Shown: positions 55,730 through 64,000 of the stretch, in pieces
How the letters are laid out: each line of letters opens with the position of its first letter
Position numbering within the stretch: the stretch's first letter is position 1
DNA from: Nageia nagi
Lineage: Eukaryota; Pinophyta
Direction: 5' to 3'
Assembly: GCA_050084985.1 (NCBI GenBank)
Contig: JBITNC010000001.1
Location: 46,500,001 to 46,564,000 of the forward strand
DNA: 64,000 bases
Translations under genes and position numbers: made by a program
The notes under the pieces: model-generated
The model's input: the letters and a program-made list of their open reading frames with translations, nothing else
Databases searched by the model: none
What the model was told of the DNA's origin: nothing

Positions 55730-55990
55730 GCTATAAGAAATTAGAAAAAATGATGGTTTATGAAATTGATAAACACATACACCCCTCTCGAAAGGGTACA
55801 TCCATCAAAATTGTATAGGTCCACATCGACATATCTCCTCCACCAAATGAATTATTATGTGCACCATAATATCAAAAAATGAAGGGGGGAAGTGCTTTTC
55901 CAACAAACATATGGTCTCATTGACATATTCCTCTAATTTCACCAATTTTTTGAAATCCATCACTTTTGCATATAAATCTCTATATAACAT
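55730..55990 (-). pseudogene. CACTA transposase DUF4218 region, N-terminal part
   Basis: The open segment 55805-55990 reads MDFKKLVKLEEYVNETICLLEKHFPPSFFDIMVHIIIHLVEE (in blocks). FPPSFFDIM and H-x-x-x-H-L are the hallmark of DUF4218 in TNP2 transposases. After IQF a TGA is followed by WMYPFER, the block preceding the LK-x-YVKN part at 55202. The solo LTR separates these. Confidence 0.92.
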
Positions 55991-57700
55991 GCATAACTTA
56001 TAAATGGCATTTCACATTGGCTTATCAAACACATTTCATAGTGATATTAAGAGAAGGTTTTGCATAAGAAAATGATAGTAATGTGATTTCAAATTGAGGA
56101 TTTTAATATCTTTCATATAGAAATTTTTGTTAATATTTGATCAATATCCTTTAGGTACTTTCATATTGTAAAATGTTTCACATAACTTTTATTTCTCAAC
56201 CTTTGATAGATTGTAGGGTGCTACTAGAAGATATATCTTTCCATTACAAGTTTCTTCCCATAATGAACTCTTGATATTCGACTATTTTAAATCATCATGA
56301 GCATTTTTTACATCTTTTGTCTTTGTATCAATACCTAATAATATCCCAAATAAGCCTTCATAGATATTTTTTTATAAATGCATCACATCCAAGTTGTGAC
56401 AAACTAAATGATCCTATTCATAGATAGAAACATCAAACTAAAATTATTCGATATTTGAAATTAATAACAACAAATACACTATTAAATTTCATGTTGTAGT
56501 TTCCAATATGGTAGATCAAATAATATATATTTTTTCCATCCTTTAATGCTATCATCATTTTTCTTACATTTCCTTTTTTTTGAATTGCATGACTCCCCCC
56601 AATTTTGTGGTATATTTTATACCTTTTCTAATATTTCTCCCTCAGTTAAACATAATGGTGCTTTACCCCTATATTTTTCATTATTGAAACATGCTTTTTG
56701 ATGATGAAATAGATGATCCATAGAAAGAAATGTCATATGGCCCATATAAATATTATTTTTACTGCATTGAAGTCATATTTGAAAAGTGTTCTCTCTTCAT
56801 ATTGTACATGCAAAGAATCCCTTTCTTGTATACCCTTTTAGGTTCCTATATATAGGAAAATCATGAACTTTCCACATCATTATTGCTCTCATATTGAATC
56901 TAGTTTTCTAAAATGCATCAAATGTTTCTACTCCATTAGTCCATAGTTTGGGCAAGTTAACAACCAATGACTATATAGATAAACATTAATAATGATTCCT
57001 AGTTATTGGGGGCTAGGTATTAACAAGGTTAGAATTAAGTAATTCCTCTTCATCAACATCCATGGTGGAAGGTTATACATGACCAACATAACAAGCCAAC
57101 AACTGTATCGAGAACTAAAGTCAGTAAAAGGGTTGAACCCATCAATTTCCATTGCTATTCATACATTACATGGATCTTTAGCAAAATATGGTCACATAGA
57201 ATCTATCTTTTTCCATGCTAAAGAGTCAACTAGATGTTGCATATTACCATCTAGACTTTTATGCAGTGAATGCCACCTCATGTTCTCCATAACTTCTTTA
57301 GATCTATAAGAAGAAAGTAACTCATTTCAGCCATATCTAACAATGTTGAGAGAAATAAACATAACAAAGGTATTTGTATTATAAAATTATTTACATGTAT
57401 ATTCTCTACAACTTATCTAAAATGGAGAAATACCTCAACACCTTTACCAAAACCTTATTATTTAATTTATTTTTTAAATGATGATCAAATTTCCAATATG
57501 ATTCACCATATTTTGGGAAAGCTTCAATATTGTCATATTCTTTCCAATATAAAATACAATCATTTTTGTATGAAAGTATCATTACATAATCTAATCTCAA
57601 TGGCTTTAGCATTTTCTTCACTACTAATGAGGAGTCTGGAATTGTATTGCCAAATGGAAGCATATCATCAAGAATTCTTATAAACAACCAAAGCTTCTAT
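55991..57700 (-). pseudogene. CACTA transposase core (TNP2 domain)
   Basis: Landmarks from N to C: MLPFGNTIPDSSLVVKKMLKPL and NDCILYWKEYDNIEAFPKYGES at 57460-57680 (in blocks), then WKVHDFPIY and GYTRKGFFAC near 56830-56900, NLDVMHL near 56370-56400, and LVAPYNLSKVEK-like sequence near 56200-56230 in a shifted frame. These follow the order of the TNP2 transposase family, including the block that carries the D-V-M-H motif. The protein cuts and joins the element ends. Many stops are present. The 57310-57420 stretch may hold an intron. Confidence 0.88.
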
Positions 57701-58250
57701 CTAAATAACCATGTTTAGCTTTGAGATGATATAATTTAGCTATTATCGATAAAGTTGTATACTTTGTACAACCTAGGTATAATGGTTTTTTGTTGACATC
57801 TTGGACCAATCTACAAAATTCATTATGAGTATATTCGAACATGATATCATTATCTTGTAGTTCTTATACACTCTTTGACCAATTAACATGTTTCATTTTA
57901 ATGGTGTCATGTTGTACACTTTTTTATATTTAGACCCTCATCCATGATTATGACACATCTAATGCATATTGGTCATGAGTAGATGCTTCTTATCCATGCA
58001 AATAAAAATTATTACATGTCTTGTTAAATCCATGCCAAAATAAGTGCTCATGAACCTCTTCAAAACCAAAAGTTTCCATATTTTGGCACCTCCAACATGG
58101 ACATATAATTCTATTTAGATCCATCAAATTATTTTTTACAAATGTAATGAATTTGCAAACCCCACAAAAATATTGGTCATTATTTCTAGCTGTGTAACCA
58201 CTCTTTTTCCATAATGCTTGATAAAAAATCTCTTTAAAACTAGTCACATC
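57701..58250 (-). pseudogene. CACTA transposase N-terminal (transposase-associated) domain
   Basis: The open segment 57990-58247 contains CKFITFVKNNLMDLNRIICPCWRCQN and FGFEEVHEHLFWHGF (in blocks), matching the N-terminal transposase-associated domain of TNP2 proteins with its C-P-C-x-x-C-x-N motif and H-L...H-G-F block. Downstream, near 57720-57780, GCTKYTTLSIIAKLYHLKAKHG leads into the TNP2 core. The presumed start lies near 58247-58290. Confidence 0.9.
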
Positions 58251-58552
58251 ATAGATAAAGGTGAAAGTTAAACTTGATCCATTCCAAAATAAATAACTTT
58301 TTCCTATATAAAAATATAACTCTACAAGGTAATTATAAAAACAACATTAAATGAGTCTATTAACTACAATTGAAGGTACTAAAAATATTAAACTATTTGA
58401 ACTAATGAAGCATTTGGTTTCAATGCCAAATATACTCACAGAATGGAAAATAAGTCATGTACTCTTGCTAAGTATAACTTGCTTTATATGATGCAAACAG
58501 TTTCATGGTCTGTAATGATTAAAGAATACATAAAAAATAATGTATTTTCTAG
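58251..58552. other. CACTA 5' region upstream of transposase
   Basis: About 300 bp with no gene. Because transposase reads leftward from here, a promoter would be expected in this stretch, but no clear element stands out. Confidence 0.4.
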
Positions 58553-58779
58553 AAATGTAGCTAATATTGACTTATCTACTTCATGATGTTTTGAATAGGT
58601 TATCATGGGAGAAATACATCCAACATTTATATCTTATTATGCTTACTTTGGAGGTAAGACAACATAGCTTTTAATTTCTAGATTGAATAATGGAACATGT
58701 TGTGGGTTCCTTCATTGCCTAGCCTATATTATAAAAGTATCATAGGCTATAATGATTGTAAGATACACACAAAATGAAT

Positions 58780-60985
58780 TTTCTAAAAAAGGCTTATATA
58801 CATATATGCAAAATGTGGAAAGATACATGAAACTTGAGAGTATAAGCCTAATTGTGTAATGATGCATCTCAAGAATAATGCAATAACATTCACTCATGCT
58901 ATTAAAGTATTGCAAGCATGTGTTTTCCAACTTACCATTTTTGAAGTGGTTTTTGATACTTTCTTAAAGTATAATATTTCATCATGTACCCATTTTTACA
59001 CCTGATAAATACATCTAATTAACTATAGTCTTTCAATTTGTGCATATCCTACAATTGTAAGATTATTCATTATGCATGAATTATTGATGTACTTGTACAT
59101 CCAAGCTATCTTGAGGGAGCTTTGAACTTCACTACCAAAATACCCATAAACCTTAAATTTGTTGTGTGCATGTGTGTACTTCATTCTTGTAAATCACATG
59201 TTATGGCTTATGTAAGCTATCTTGAGAATCACCTACCATGCATGGCATAAAGTATTTTGCTTCATCTATGCCTATGTCTACAAGGAAAAATCATATCATT
59301 TCATAATAGTTTCATGGTCTATAATGATTGTAAGGTATTTACAAAGTGGGTTTTCTAAAAATACCTATAAGCATGTATGCAAAATATGGAAGAATACACA
59401 AGGCTTGGGAATTACTTGATAAGATTTGTGATGCAAATAGGTTCATGATCTGCTATGATTGTAAGATATACATAGAATAAATTTCTCTAGAAAAGGCCTA
59501 TAGACATCTATGCAAAATATGAAAGAATATACAAGGCCTAGGAGTTGTTTAACAAGATGCATAATGCAAGTAGTTTCATGGTATGTAATGATTGTAGGAT
59601 ACAAATAAAATGGGTTTTCTAGAAAAGGCCCATATACATGTATGCAAAATGTTGAAGAATATATAAGGCATGGGAATTGTTTCATAAGATGCATGATGAA
59701 AACATAATTTTTTGGAATGTAATTATCAAAGGATATGCAATTCATTACTACAAAAAGGATTGCCTTAAACTATTTGAACTATTAAGCATCTAGGTTGGTT
59801 TCATTATGACATTATGAATAATAATAAAGTATAATGGTGATATATATACTAAGAGCTTGTAAATGTAGCTAATCTTGACTTATCTAATTCATGATATCTT
59901 GAATAGGTTATCCTGGGAAAAGACAACCAACCTTTACATATTATTGTGTTTATTATGAAGGTAAGAAAATATAGCATTTAATTTTTGGGCTGAACAATGG
60001 AATATGCTATGGTTTCCTTCATTGGCTGGTCTGTATCATAACAATTTCATGGGTTGCAATGATTGTAAGGTACACATAAATGGGTTTAAAAAAAAAAGAC
60101 TCATATACATGTATGCAAAATGTGGAAAAATACATAAAGCCTAGGAATATGAGCATAATTTTGTAATGATGCATCTCAAGAATAATTCAATAATAGTTTC
60201 TCAAGCTATTAAAGTATTACAAGCATGTTTTTTCCAACTTACTAGTTTTGAACTAGTTTTTTACATTTTCTCAAAGTATAGTGTTTGATCATGTACTTGA
60301 TTTTACACCTAACAAATGCATCTTCTTAAAATTCTCTAAAGTCTTTCATTTTGTGCATATCCTAAACTTGTAAGATTAATCATTATATATGAATTATTGA
60401 CATACTTGGTCATGTAGACTATCTTGAGGGAGCTTTGAACTTCACTACCAAAATACCCATAAAACTTGAAGTGGGTGTGTGCATATGTGTACATAGTGTT
60501 TGTAAATCAAATATTATGGCTTATGTAGGCTATCTTTAGAATCACCTACTAGACATGGTATAAAGTATTTTTCTTCATCTATGCCTACATTTACATGACA
60601 AAATCATATCATATTATAATAGTTTCATGATTGCAATGATTGCAAGGTATGCACAAAGTGGGTAAAAAAATCCTATAAACATATATGTAAAATGTGAAAT
60701 AATACACAAGGCTTGGGAATGTTTTGATAAGATACATGATGCAAATAGTTTCATGGTCTACTTTGATTGTAGGATACATGAAAAATGAGTTTTGTGGAAA
60801 AGTCCCATAGATATGTATGCAAAATATAAAAAAATATACAAAGCCCGAGAGTTGTTTGATAATATATGTAATGTAAATAGTTTTATGATATGCAATGATT
60901 ACAAGATACAAAATGGGTTTTCTAAAAAAGAACCATAGAAAAATATGCAAAATATGGAAGAATACTCAAGGCATGTGAATTATTT
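58780..60985 (+). pseudogene. Pentatricopeptide-repeat (PPR)-derived fragments inside the CACTA element
   Basis: The clearest piece is 59641-59797: one frame reads YAKC, a stop, RIYKAWELFHKMHDENIIFWNVIIKGYA, then KDCLKLFELL (in blocks). This is a typical plant PLS-class PPR repeat pair (Y-A-K-C-G-x-I-x-x-A-x-x-L-F-x-x-M...V-S-W-N-x-M-I-x-G-Y). Variants of Y-A-K-C-G-R-I-H-K-A occur near 58809, 59378, 59511, 60113, 60818 and 60941. The phrase NAITFTHAIKVLQAC near 58878-58922 is another PPR piece. Intact PPR proteins bind organellar RNA, but these copies are short, tandemly rearranged and stop-ridden. I infer capture and amplification of a host PPR gene fragment by the transposon. Confidence 0.72.
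59290..59700 (+). repeat. 132-bp tandem repeat (three copies) derived from a PPR motif
   Basis: The phrase atgcaaaat..g recurs at 59378, 59511 and 59643 with spacing of 133 and 132 bp. Each unit carries gtttcatggt.tg.aatgattgtaag and ttttctagaaaaggcc with variants. A multiple of three (44 codons) fits a coding origin. Confidence 0.85.
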
Positions 60986-61500
60986 CATAATATACAAGAT
61001 GAAAAAAACATTTTCTTAGAATGCAATTATTAGAGGATATGTAATTTATTGTTACAACAAGGATTCTCTTAAACTATTTTACTTGTTGAAGCATCCAAGT
61101 TGGATGCATGGTGACATTATGAATAATGTTGGAGTATAATGGTGATATATCTACTAATAGCTTGGAAATGTATCTAGCCTTGACTTATCGAATTCATGAT
61201 GTTTTGAATAGGTTATCTTGGGGGAAAGATAACCAAACTTTATATTTATTATGGAGGTAAGACAACATAGCATTTAAATTTATAGGTTGAACATTTGTTA
61301 ACTATTACAAGCTTATTTTTACTAACTTACCACTTTTGGAATGGTTTTTAACACTTTTTCAAATTATAGTGTTTCAACCTATAGCCAATTTTACACCTGA
61401 TAATTGCATGTGCTTAAAAGTCTCAACAAGTCTTTCATTTTGTGCATATCCTAAAATCTTAGGATTAATCATTATACATGAATTATTGAGGGATCTTTGA

Positions 61501-62290
61501 ACTTCACTGCCAAAAATACATATAAACCTTTGAATTGAGTGTGTGCGTATGTCTACTTGGTGCTTGTAAATTGAGTGGTGTGGTTCATGTAGGCTATCTT
61601 GAGGGAGCTTTGAACTTCACTACTAAAATATTTATAACCCATGAATTGGGTGTGTACATATGTCTACTTGGTGTAAGTAAATTGAATGTTGAAGTTTGTG
61701 AAGGCTATCTTAGGAAGCTTTGAACTCCATTACCAAAATACCCATAAACCCTAAATTGGGTATGTAGATGTGTCTACTTGGTGCTCATAAATTGAATATT
61801 ATGGTTTGTGTAGGCCATGGGAGCTTTAAACTTTCATTCCCAAAATACCCATAAACCTTGAATTGGGTGCATATATGTGTCTACTTAGTGCTTGTAAATT
61901 GAATTTTGTGGATTTGTTTGAATCACACAAACAAAGTTTTATAGTTTGCAATGATTGCATGATATATAAAAAAAGGTTTTCTAAAAAGGCTCATAGACAC
62001 ATGAAACTTGTGGAAGAATAAAATAAGAACCAAGATTTTTCAAAAAGATGAATGAAGAAAACATAGTTTCATGGTATATAATGATTGCTTGATACATAAA
62101 ATAGATTTTTAGAAAAAGCCCATAGATATATGAAAGATATAGAAGAATACATAATATCCATGATAAGTTTGATAAGATGCATAATGCAAACAAAGATTCA
62201 TGGTTTGCAATGATTGCAGGATTCATGGGATTTCTAAAAGAATGCAAAAGAATACAAAGCATAATCATATATGTAGAATGTAGAAGAATG
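61501..62290 (+). repeat. Short subterminal repeats at the right end of the CACTA element
   Basis: The phrase gggagctttgaacttcacta..aaaata with ataaacc...gaattgggtg and tgtctacttggtgct..taaattga occurs near 61590, 61700 and 61815 at about 100-110-bp spacing. PPR-derived variants (tcatggt.t..aatgattg and gaagaata) follow near 61945, 62070 and 62200. Open segment 61535-61723 is a by-product of these repeats. Confidence 0.8.
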
Positions 62291-62686
62291 CATTAGTCAC
62301 AGACTAAAATATCTACTTACACTTGTTCTCACCTTGTATCCTCTAGTCTCAAATTGTATCCTTTGGCCTCACCACATATCCTCTCATCTGGTCTACCCTC
62401 TCCTCTCTCATATCGTAATACACTAAATATCCCTCTCCCCTCCAACACCTAAGCTCGAAAAACTTGAAATGATGAAAGCATTCCAAATAACCTACCTAAG
62501 TCTCTTGCCTATACCTTTTTATATATTTTTCTCATTTTCACTAAGGGGCTATTTTTCACCATGCTAGAAATATTTTTTGGGGTGTCTAAAAATTGTTTCA
62601 TGAAAATTGCCACTAAAACTTAAAAAGGGGCTAGTTTAAAATTGCTCCATCAAAATTGCCTCAAATAAGCATCCCCTAAAGACCAT
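62291..62686. other. CACTA right subterminal region
   Basis: A pyrimidine-rich part (62300-62460) is followed by A+T-rich sequence ending at the terminal repeat. No gene is supported. Confidence 0.5.
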
Positions 62687-62699
62687 TTTTGGTCTGGTG
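62687..62699 (-). repeat. Right terminal inverted repeat of the CACTA element
   Basis: Reads ttttggtctggtg on the plus strand; the expected tagtg end has become tggtg. It pairs with 52592-52604 and abuts ttg. Confidence 0.88.
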
Positions 62700-62702
62700 T
62701 TG

Positions 62703-63317
62703 CTTGCAAGGGATCAAATATATTAAATCGAATAGTTTCTTTAAATTATATTTGAAATGAGTCTTGAACTAATATTTCAATTGTTGATATGATGATATAG
62801 AACCTAATTCCAAACTATGAAATCACTTGCAAGCTTCATTCATTAAACTCATAGGGAAATATTTTACTTTCAAATGGTCATTCACTCCATATTTAAGTTC
62901 CATAATATACTCAAAACCTTGAAGATGTATGATAGGATCAATCTCACCATTGAATGTTTTGAATTTAGGATCCTTATCTATACCAACGAGGAGCGTATTG
63001 TGAATATCCATGCTTATAGGATTGCCCATATTCTCTTTTTGATTTGTACCAACTCCAAATTTCCTCCCAAGATTATCAACATTAGATTCAATCTATCTAA
63101 ATTGTTCAATTATTAAGGTTTTTGAATTTGATGCATGGTTACCAACATTCATGCTACTATTATCATTGGTGTTGATGGTAGCATCCATGCTAATGTGCAT
63201 ATTCACATTGGCCTGATTTTTTATTTAAGCTATAGGTGCAAATGCCTTTATTATAAGAGCTTGAAAGTTGGGCATTTCCTTTAATTTGGTCAATAATTTA
63301 GGAGTTATGTTCTCCAT
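62703..63317 (-). pseudogene. Gag of Tat B, N-terminal part
   Basis: The minus strand begins MENITPKLLTKLKEMPNFQA with ATG at 63317, parallel to Tat A gag (9558). The open segment 62823-63029 reads MGNPISMDIHNTLL, then FKTFNGEIDPIIHLQGFEYIM (in blocks), typical of the start of the Tat capsid region. Then KYFPMSLMNEA, the L-x-G-x-A..W block in reduced form. The rest of Gag continues at 52588 beyond the CACTA insertion. Two or three stops are present. Confidence 0.82.
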
Positions 63318-63469
63318 TTCTATCACACATAAAATTGTTGATCAAATATGACCAAGAATCCTATGGTTCTTGATGTAAAGAGATAGGTAGGTTTGAGAGC
63401 ACTATTTATTCTAACCCTAATTAAGAGAAAGAAAATGCTATGTAAGGTGGGCACCAATATGTTGATATG
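63318..63469 (-). other. 5' leader and PBS of Tat B
   Basis: Directly inside the LTR the minus strand reads TTGGTGCCCACCTTACATAGC. The TGGTGCCCACC part, at about 63457-63467, is a plausible tRNA primer site because it starts TGG. I could not name the tRNA. Confidence 0.55.
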
Positions 63470-64000
63470 TATTTTGGTACACTTATGGTTTTGGCCTAAA
63501 TGAACTAAATACACATAAATATTTAGGTATGTAATATTTGAGCTATTTAACTCAAATAAACATACATGAGTAACAAGGAATAAAGATTATATCTATGTCA
63601 TAACAAAACCATGTATTATATCAATGTCAAGGTACAAAATGAATGCACATGATAAGGAGATAGAATCAAGTGTAAGATAGATACCTATGTGTTCTTACCT
63701 GTGTTGAGGTTGAATCTATGTAGGATGAACTTAATGAAGATAAGTGACCTTAATGTGTGAACTGCACAACTAATAATAGAAAGGATCATAGCATAGGTGC
63801 TAGGTTCCAAGAGCTTAGAATGAGTATGCACTTCAGCAAGGGTGCTAACGTCCCAAAGGAACAAGGTCTTCCAATAAGGATCAGTAATAATAGATGTGTT
63901 GATAATTCAAACTAAGGATATGATCTCAAATATGGATGAAAAATATTTGCTTGAGTGGTAACAAGATTCCAATATTAATAGGTGGCATTTAGAAATACCA
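63470..64000 (-). repeat. 5' LTR of Tat B, partial (531 bp to window edge)
   Basis: It aligns with 17441-17980 and the first part of 9707-10536 in the same orientation, starting at tgttgatatg. The rest lies beyond the window. Confidence 0.92.

Larger units (their letters stand above)
58553..61500 (+). repeat. About 1.3-kb tandem macro-repeat in the CACTA right part (2 full copies and a partial third)
   Basis: The marker aaatgta(g/t)ctagc with tgacttatc occurs at 58554, 59861 and 61166, giving periods of about 1308 and 1305 bp. Each copy also has catgatg.tttgaataggttatc, atgcatctcaagaata (first two copies), tttgtgcatatccta and ctttgaacttcactaccaaaatacccataaa in the same order. The third copy is incomplete and merges into the shorter repeats at 61500-61900. 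Confidence 0.88.
52592..62699 (-). mobile_element. CACTA (En/Spm-type) DNA transposon nested in Tat B gag
   Basis: The left end is CACTAAACTAAAA at 52592-52604. The right end, read inward, is CACCAGACCAAAA at 62699-62687: 10 of 13 bases match and all mismatches are transitions. Both ends are flanked by the trinucleotide ttg (52589-52591 and 62700-62702), the 3-bp target duplication expected of CACTA elements. A TNP2-type transposase with four recognisable domains is on the minus strand (54060-58250). Both subterminal regions contain repeats. Joining the flanks restores the Tat B gag sequence. The length is about 10.1 kb including a nested solo LTR. Confidence 0.95.
17441..64000 (-). mobile_element. 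Tat B: Ty3/gypsy Tat-lineage element, host of all insertions to its right; 5' LTR cut by window edge
   Basis: The 3' LTR (17441-18256) and 5' LTR (63470 to the edge) belong to the same family as the Tat A LTR. In between, on the minus strand, are gag, protease, long linker, RT, RNase H, a second archaeal-type RNase H (aRNH) and integrase. The RT-RNH-aRNH-INT order defines the Tat lineage of plant Ty3/gypsy elements. The element is split at 20509-47517 by copia B with its own passengers, and at 52592-62702 by a CACTA transposon. Without insertions the visible part is about 9.4 kb. All domains contain stops. Confidence 0.9.

Noticed and set aside
61535-61723. Small plus-strand frame (MSVCVCLLGACKLSG)
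   Set aside because: It is made of two units of the right subterminal CACTA repeat. A link to PPR proteins was considered for this part, but the match is too weak.
58500-62300. A host PPR gene
   Set aside because: The PPR pieces are short, tandemly rearranged, stop-ridden and bounded by CACTA ends with a target duplication, so a functional host gene is not supported.
1-64000. tRNA, rRNA, microRNA or snoRNA genes
   Set aside because: I looked for the typical tRNA T-loop (ggttcgaatcc) and rRNA landmarks and saw none. The only tRNA-like matches are primer-binding sites of retrotransposons.

Overview
This window looks like intergenic nuclear DNA from a land plant with a large, repeat-rich genome. 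It is very A+T-rich (roughly 70% by eye, not computed). I found no intact host gene, rRNA or tRNA. Almost everything I can identify is a decayed transposable element, and many of these sit inside one another. The lineage within land plants cannot be fixed from the sequence; a big-genome species (gymnosperm, fern or large angiosperm) is plausible.

Layout. (1) 1-10536: minus-strand Ty3/gypsy element of the Tat lineage ('Tat A'), cut by the left window edge in its RT. A minus-strand Ty1/copia element ('copia A', 3356-9403) interrupts its gag. (2) 10537-17440: older unassigned DNA with a gypsy gag remnant (about 12.0-13.2 kb), an LTR-like stretch and several short direct repeats. (3) 17441-64000: a second Tat element of the same family ('Tat B', minus), whose 3' LTR is at 17441-18256 and whose 5' LTR runs off the right edge from 63470. 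Two large insertions split it. The first is a plus-strand copia ('copia B', 20509-47512) in the integrase core. It carries a large plus-strand Tat element ('Tat C', 22244-46365), whose 3' LTR was in turn split by a minus-strand chromovirus (39420-45878). The second is a CACTA DNA transposon (52592-62699) in gag, which itself holds a 486-bp solo LTR (55239-55724).

Most of these boundaries are supported by LTR or terminal-repeat ends plus target-site duplications: attga for the chromovirus, ggtag/agtag for Tat C, ttagt/gtagt for copia B, gaatt/gcatt for copia A, ttg for CACTA, tatat for the solo LTR. Removing the chromovirus and one attga restores a Tat C 3' LTR of exactly 884 bp, the same length as its 5' LTR.

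Cargo beyond ordinary transposition genes is the most interesting content. Tat C has a roughly 2-kb antisense ORF remnant encoding a plant mobile domain protein between integrase and 3' LTR, and a separate unrecognised sense ORF in the same region. The CACTA element carries about 1.3-kb macro-repeats built partly from 132-bp units that translate as pentatricopeptide-repeat (PPR) fragments. Copia B has a gag and no pol, as expected of a non-autonomous gag-only element. Copia A has an unusually long leader with a much more G+C-rich block. All coding regions contain stops, frameshifts or lost catalytic residues, so nothing here appears autonomous today.
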